A stretch of DNA of 64,000 nt from Clostridia bacterium (GTDB taxonomy: Bacteria; Bacillota; Clostridia; Oscillospirales; Acutalibacteraceae), in contig JAFXDV010000012.1 of the NCBI GenBank assembly GCA_017521125.1, positions 1 through 64,000 of the forward strand. The letters run 5' to 3'. Below the pieces are notes generated by a model. That model saw only the letters and a list, made by a program, of their open reading frames with translations, did no database searches and had not been told where the DNA came from. Made by a program: the position numbers and the translations under genes. This document shows, piece by piece, positions 62,285 through 64,000 of the stretch (positions are counted from its first letter, which is position 1; every line of letters begins with the position of its first letter).

Positions 62285-64000
62285 ATGGAAAATATAGAGT
62301 TTGAATCAATAAAAATTGGTCTCGCTTCTCCTGAGCAAATAAGAAGCTGGTCTTATGGTGAGGTTACAAAGCCTGAGACTATTAACTACCGTACTTTAAA
62401 GCCTGAACAGGGCGGACTTTACTGCGAAAGCATTTTCGGACCACAAAAAGACTGGGAATGCCACTGCGGAAAGTATAAGAGAATTCGTTATAAGGGCAAG
62501 GTTTGTGAACGCTGCGGCGTTGAAATCACACGTTCAAAAGTAAGAAGAGAGCGTATGGGCTCTATCGAACTTGCAGCACCTGTATCACACATCTGGTATT
62601 ACAAAACCATTCCTTCAAGAATGGGTCTTGCTCTCGATGTTTCTCCTAAAGCGCTTGAACAGGTACTTTATTTCTCAAAATATATTGTTATCGACCCAGG
62701 TAACACTCCCCTTGAAAAGAAGAGCCTTTTAAGTGAAAAACAGTATAGAGATATGCGTGAGCTTTATGAGGATGACTTCGAGGCAGGAATGGGTGCAGAG
62801 GCAATTAAGAAATTACTTTCCGAAATTGACCTTGAACAGAGCTGTAAAGAGCTTCGTGAGGAGCTTGAGTCTGCAACAGGACAAAAGAGACTTCGCATCT
62901 TTAAGCGTCTTGAGGTTCTTGAAGCATTCAAGGCTTCAGGAAACCGTCCTGAGTGGATGATTCTTGATGTAATTCCTGTAATTCCACCTGATCTTCGTCC
63001 TATGGTTCAGCTTGACGGTGGTAGATTTGCTACCTCCGACCTTAATGACCTTTACAGACGTGTTATTAACCGTAACAATCGTTTAAAGAGACTTTTAGAG
63101 CTTTCTGCTCCTGACATTATCGTTCGAAATGAAAAGAGAATGCTTCAGGAAGCAGTAGATGCCCTAATTGATAACGGCAGAAGAGGAAAGGCAGTTACCG
63201 GTCCAAACAACCGTGCACTTAAATCTCTTTCTGATATGCTTAAAGGTAAGCAGGGACGTTTCCGTCAGAACCTTCTTGGTAAGCGTGTTGACTATTCAGG
63301 TCGTTCGGTTATCGTAGTTGGTCCTGAGCTTAAGATGTATCAGTGCGGTCTTCCTAAAGAAATGGCACTTGAGCTCTTTAAGCCTTTTGTTATGAAACGC
63401 CTTGTTGAAACTAAATCAGCTACAAATATTAAGTCTGCAAGAAAGATGGTAGAACGTGCATCTACCGAAATTTGGGATGCACTTGAGACAGTAATCAAGG
63501 AACATCCTGTTTTACTAAACCGTGCTCCTACACTTCACAGACTTGGTATTCAGGCGTTTGAGCCTGTCCTTGTAGAAGGTAAGGCAATTAAACTTCACCC
63601 ACTTGTTTGTACAGCATACAACGCCGACTTCGACGGAGACCAGATGGCTGTTCACGTACCTCTTTCAGCAGAGGCACAGGCAGAAGCACGTTTCTTAATG
63701 CTTGCTGCTAACAACCTCCTCAAGCCTTCCGACGGAAAGCCTGTTGCAGTACCAACACAGGATATGGTTTTAGGTTCATACTATTTAACTATTGTTAAGA
63801 GCGATGAGCAGGGAACCAATAAGGTGTTCAAAGATAAAGATGAAGCCCTTATGGCATACAACGATGGTGTTGTAGGACTACACGCACCAATCCGTGTAAG
63901 ATTTACCAAAAATGGTGTATCTAAGCTTGTTTGGTGTACAGTTGGTTTCATTATCTTTAACGAATCTATTCCACAGGATATCGGTTTCGTTGATCGTACC
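62285..64000 (+). CDS. rpoC: RNA polymerase beta' subunit, N-terminal part
   Basis: The window ends inside the gene after 572 codons, with no stop or frameshift. The zinc ribbon ([20 protein letters not shown]) is near residues 58-80, the lid and clamp segments follow ([18 protein letters not shown]), and the catalytic [12 protein letters not shown] near residues 447-458 binds Mg. AAGGAGG is 10 bases before the ATG at 62285. 15-base gap from rpoB. Confidence 0.98.
   Translation, partial: MENIEFESIKIGLASPEQIRSWSYGEVTKPETINYRTLKPEQGGLYCESIFGPQKDWECHCGKYKRIRYKGKVCERCGVEITRSKVRRERMGSIELAAPVSHIWYYKTIPSRMGLALDVSPKALEQVLYFSKYIVIDPGNTPLEKKSLLSEKQYRDMRELYEDDFEAGMGAEAIKKLLSEIDLEQSCKELREELESATGQKRLRIFKRLEVLEAFKASGNRPEWMILDVIPVIPPDLRPMVQLDGGRFATSDLNDLYRRVINRNNRLKRLLELSAPDIIVRNEKRMLQEAVDALIDNGRRGKAVTGPNNRALKSLSDMLKGKQGRFRQNLLGKRVDYSGRSVIVVGPELKMYQCGLPKEMALELFKPFVMKRLVETKSATNIKSARKMVERASTEIWDALETVIKEHPVLLNRAPTLHRLGIQAFEPVLVEGKAIKLHPLVCTAYNADFDGDQMAVHVPLSAEAQAEARFLMLAANNLLKPSDGKPVAVPTQDMVLGSYYLTIVKSDEQGTNKVFKDKDEALMAYNDGVVGLHAPIRVRFTKNGVSKLVWCTVGFIIFNESIPQDIGFVDRT

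Overview
This is a low-GC chromosomal segment from a Gram-positive Firmicute, most likely a gut-type member of the Clostridia (Oscillospirales-like). The evidence is class II galT, a sporulation-type whiA, an IspH/ribosomal S1 fusion, Prp with an N-terminally extended L27, a DUF5685/J-protein pair, strong AGGAGG ribosome binding sites, and near-consensus TTGACA-17-TATAAT promoters. The assignment comes from gene content only. Almost all of the window is densely packed core chromosome. I see no phage, transposase, integrase or CRISPR array.

Layout: (1) 1-3.1 kb is an iron-uptake locus (feoB, feoA and a divergent DtxR-type regulator) with three copies of a GTTAGC-N4-GCTAAC operator, plus a striking array of hairpins at the feoB 3' end. 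(2) 3.1-11 kb holds an AEC permease coupled to galT, tyrA, pncB, a lipoprotein, ychF and an MFS carrier. (3) 11-20 kb is hprK-murB-rapZ-whiA-dnaE-pfkA-nadE, read as one collinear block; yvcK, which usually sits between rapZ and whiA, is absent. (4) 20-26.6 kb holds an NhaC-type antiporter, maf with an aminotransferase, and uvrA. (5) 26.6-33.2 kb runs DUF5685 - J-protein - membrane protein - HI0933 flavoprotein - cmk - plsC - ispH/rpsA fusion. (6) 33.2-36.4 kb is rplU-prp-rpmA behind an L21 leader, then obgE-mrnC-dut. (7) 36.5-40.7 kb is a divergent trmB, a His-rich G3E (COG0523) metallochaperone, a second G3E GTPase fused to a DUF1980-like domain, an AllA-like protein and degV.

(8) 40.95-45.25 kb differs in codon choice (TTG, CCG and CGT rich). 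It carries a LysR regulator divergent from a three-enzyme operon (Ldh2-type dehydrogenase, DUF1932 beta-hydroxyacid-dehydrogenase-like protein, MmgE/PrpD). It looks like an acquired catabolic island. Next to it is tRNA-Leu(GAG), whose 3' end and terminator region are tandemly duplicated. (9) 45.8-58.3 kb is the division and cell-wall cluster mraZ-rsmH-ftsL-pbp-murE-mraY-ftsW-murG-murA-divIB-ftsZ, lacking murD and murF, with candidate MraZ boxes. (10) 58.4-64 kb is rpoB and the first 572 codons of rpoC, placed directly after ftsZ without rplJ/rplL in front.

The observations I find most worth following up are the hairpin array at 1-179, the duplicated tRNA-Leu 3' element, the G3E-DUF1980 fusion beside a His-rich G3E protein, an internal start for free S1 inside ispH-rpsA, the DUF5685/J-protein pair with Asp-rich motifs, and the structured non-coding segment after degV.
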